Shown here: positions 5,142 to 5,544 of the stretch, piece by piece
Layout of the letters: every line of letters starts with the position of its first letter
Position numbering within the stretch: the first letter of the stretch is position 1
Assembly: GCA_012031955.1 (NCBI GenBank)
Contig: JAAURZ010000201.1
Span: 1 to 5,544, forward strand
From: Bacteroidia bacterium
Lineage (GTDB): Bacteria; Bacteroidota; Bacteroidia; Cytophagales; Cyclobacteriaceae
Direction: 5' to 3'
DNA length: 5,544 bases
Translations under genes and position numbers: made by a program
Notes under the pieces: generated by a model
Told to the model about the DNA's origin: nothing
The model's input: only the letters and a program-made list of their open reading frames with translations
Database searches by the model: none

Positions 5142-5544
5142 ATGAAAACCCGTTACAAAGTTCTCATCGCCATTGTTGTGCTGCTGGCAGCCGCTTATTT
5201 CTGGTTTACCCGCGACACGCGCGACATAAAGGTGCTCGTCTTCTCCAAGACGGCCTCCTTCCGTCATGAGTCTATTGCGGCAGGCAAGAAGGCCATCATC
5301 GAACTCGGCAAGCAACATGGCTTCTCGGTAGACACCACTGAAAATGCCGGCGTGTTCAACGAAAAGACTTTGCAGAAATACAATGTGATCATTTTCTGAG
5401 CACCACCGGCAACGTGCTGAGCGAAGCCGAGCAACTGGAGATGAACCGCTGGGTGCAGGCCGGTGGCGGCTTTGTCGGCATTCATGCTGCGGCCGATACC
5501 GAGTACGACTGGCCTGGTACGGCGAACTGGTAGGCGCCTATTTC
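5142..5544 (+). CDS. ThuA-domain protein, membrane-anchored or exported (3' partial, two frameshifts)
   Basis: MKTRYKVLIAIVVLLAAAYFWF is a signal anchor or signal peptide. It is followed by the ThuA fold (PF06283, class-I glutamine-amidotransferase-like): DIKVLVFSKTASFRHESI, AIIELGKQHGFSVDTTENAGVF and LQKYNVIIF. The frame stops at TGA 5397-5399, but the family sequence continues one frame over from CTG 5396: LSTTGNVLSEAEQLEMNRWV, then GGGFVGIHAAADTEYDW. A second break near 5515 (one missing T) again restores WYGELVGAYF to the window end. ThuA-domain proteins in Bacteroidota are often periplasmic and linked to carbohydrate metabolism, and may be fused to dehydrogenase or cytochrome modules; the downstream part is outside the window. 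ATG 5142 is preferred over earlier in-frame codons because of the signal sequence and the promoter at 5079-5108. Both shifts look like base losses in short runs. Confidence 0.8.

Noticed and set aside
1..5544. tRNA, rRNA, CRISPR, transposase or long repeats.
   Set aside because: None seen: there are no direct-repeat arrays, no IS-like terminal repeats and no recognisable RNA gene, and nearly all sequence is accounted for by the genes listed.

Overview
The window looks like chromosomal DNA from a Bacteroidota bacterium, most likely of the Chitinophagaceae/Sphingobacteriia type. This rests on perfect or near-perfect TAnnTTTG-type -7 boxes (TATATTTG, TACCTTTA), mostly weak or absent Shine-Dalgarno sequences, very short leaders, and typical families of that phylum (an outer-membrane barrel of DUF6268 type, a NUDIX-like winged-helix regulator, ThuA, an ArsR/SRPBCC pair). 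This is inference from gene content; no marker gene is present.

Region 1 (1-2154, + strand) is the distal part of a chromate-resistance operon. It runs from a C-terminal scrap resembling the ornithine cyclodeaminase/mu-crystallin family, through chrB (a stand-alone ChrB C-terminal domain) and chrA (two-half chromate/sulfate-antiport-type transporter), to chrC (Fe/Mn superoxide dismutase-like, with an exported leader). The order chrB-chrA-chrC matches the chr clusters known from Proteobacteria. chrB/chrA and chrA/chrC each overlap by the 4 bases ATGA, which suggests translational coupling. ChrA would export chromate, while ChrC would deal with superoxide made during Cr(VI) reduction. chrA carries two frameshifts. 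chrC lacks about 90 central residues, including a metal-ligand region.

Region 2 (2163-3128, - strand) is an autoregulated-looking pair: an ArsR-family repressor followed, with an ATGA overlap, by an AHSA1/SRPBCC-domain protein. A perfect 13-bp hairpin separates it from the convergent chr operon. Upstream of the repressor, two related inverted repeats 30 bp apart flank a perfect -7 box.

Region 3 (3345-4259, + strand) is one gene for a secreted outer-membrane beta-barrel protein, split by a frameshift. A hairpin at 4265-4286 separates it from the convergent NUDIX-like regulator (4291-5061, - strand). That regulator has a degenerate Nudix box and a C-terminal winged helix.

Region 4 (5062-5544) is a divergent promoter region followed by the 5' part of a ThuA-domain gene. 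It holds a near-ideal Bacteroidota promoter (TTG-N19-TATATTTG) overlapped by a perfect palindrome with 9-bp arms, a good candidate operator for the NUDIX regulator. ThuA is broken by two frameshifts and runs off the window.

Five of the nine coding regions carry apparent single-base frameshifts, many at short homopolymers, with conserved protein sequence continuing in the next frame. The simplest explanation is an indel-prone, unpolished assembly rather than mass pseudogenisation. I see no clearly new biological system. The most interesting items are the two regulator/operator arrangements and the altered chrC.
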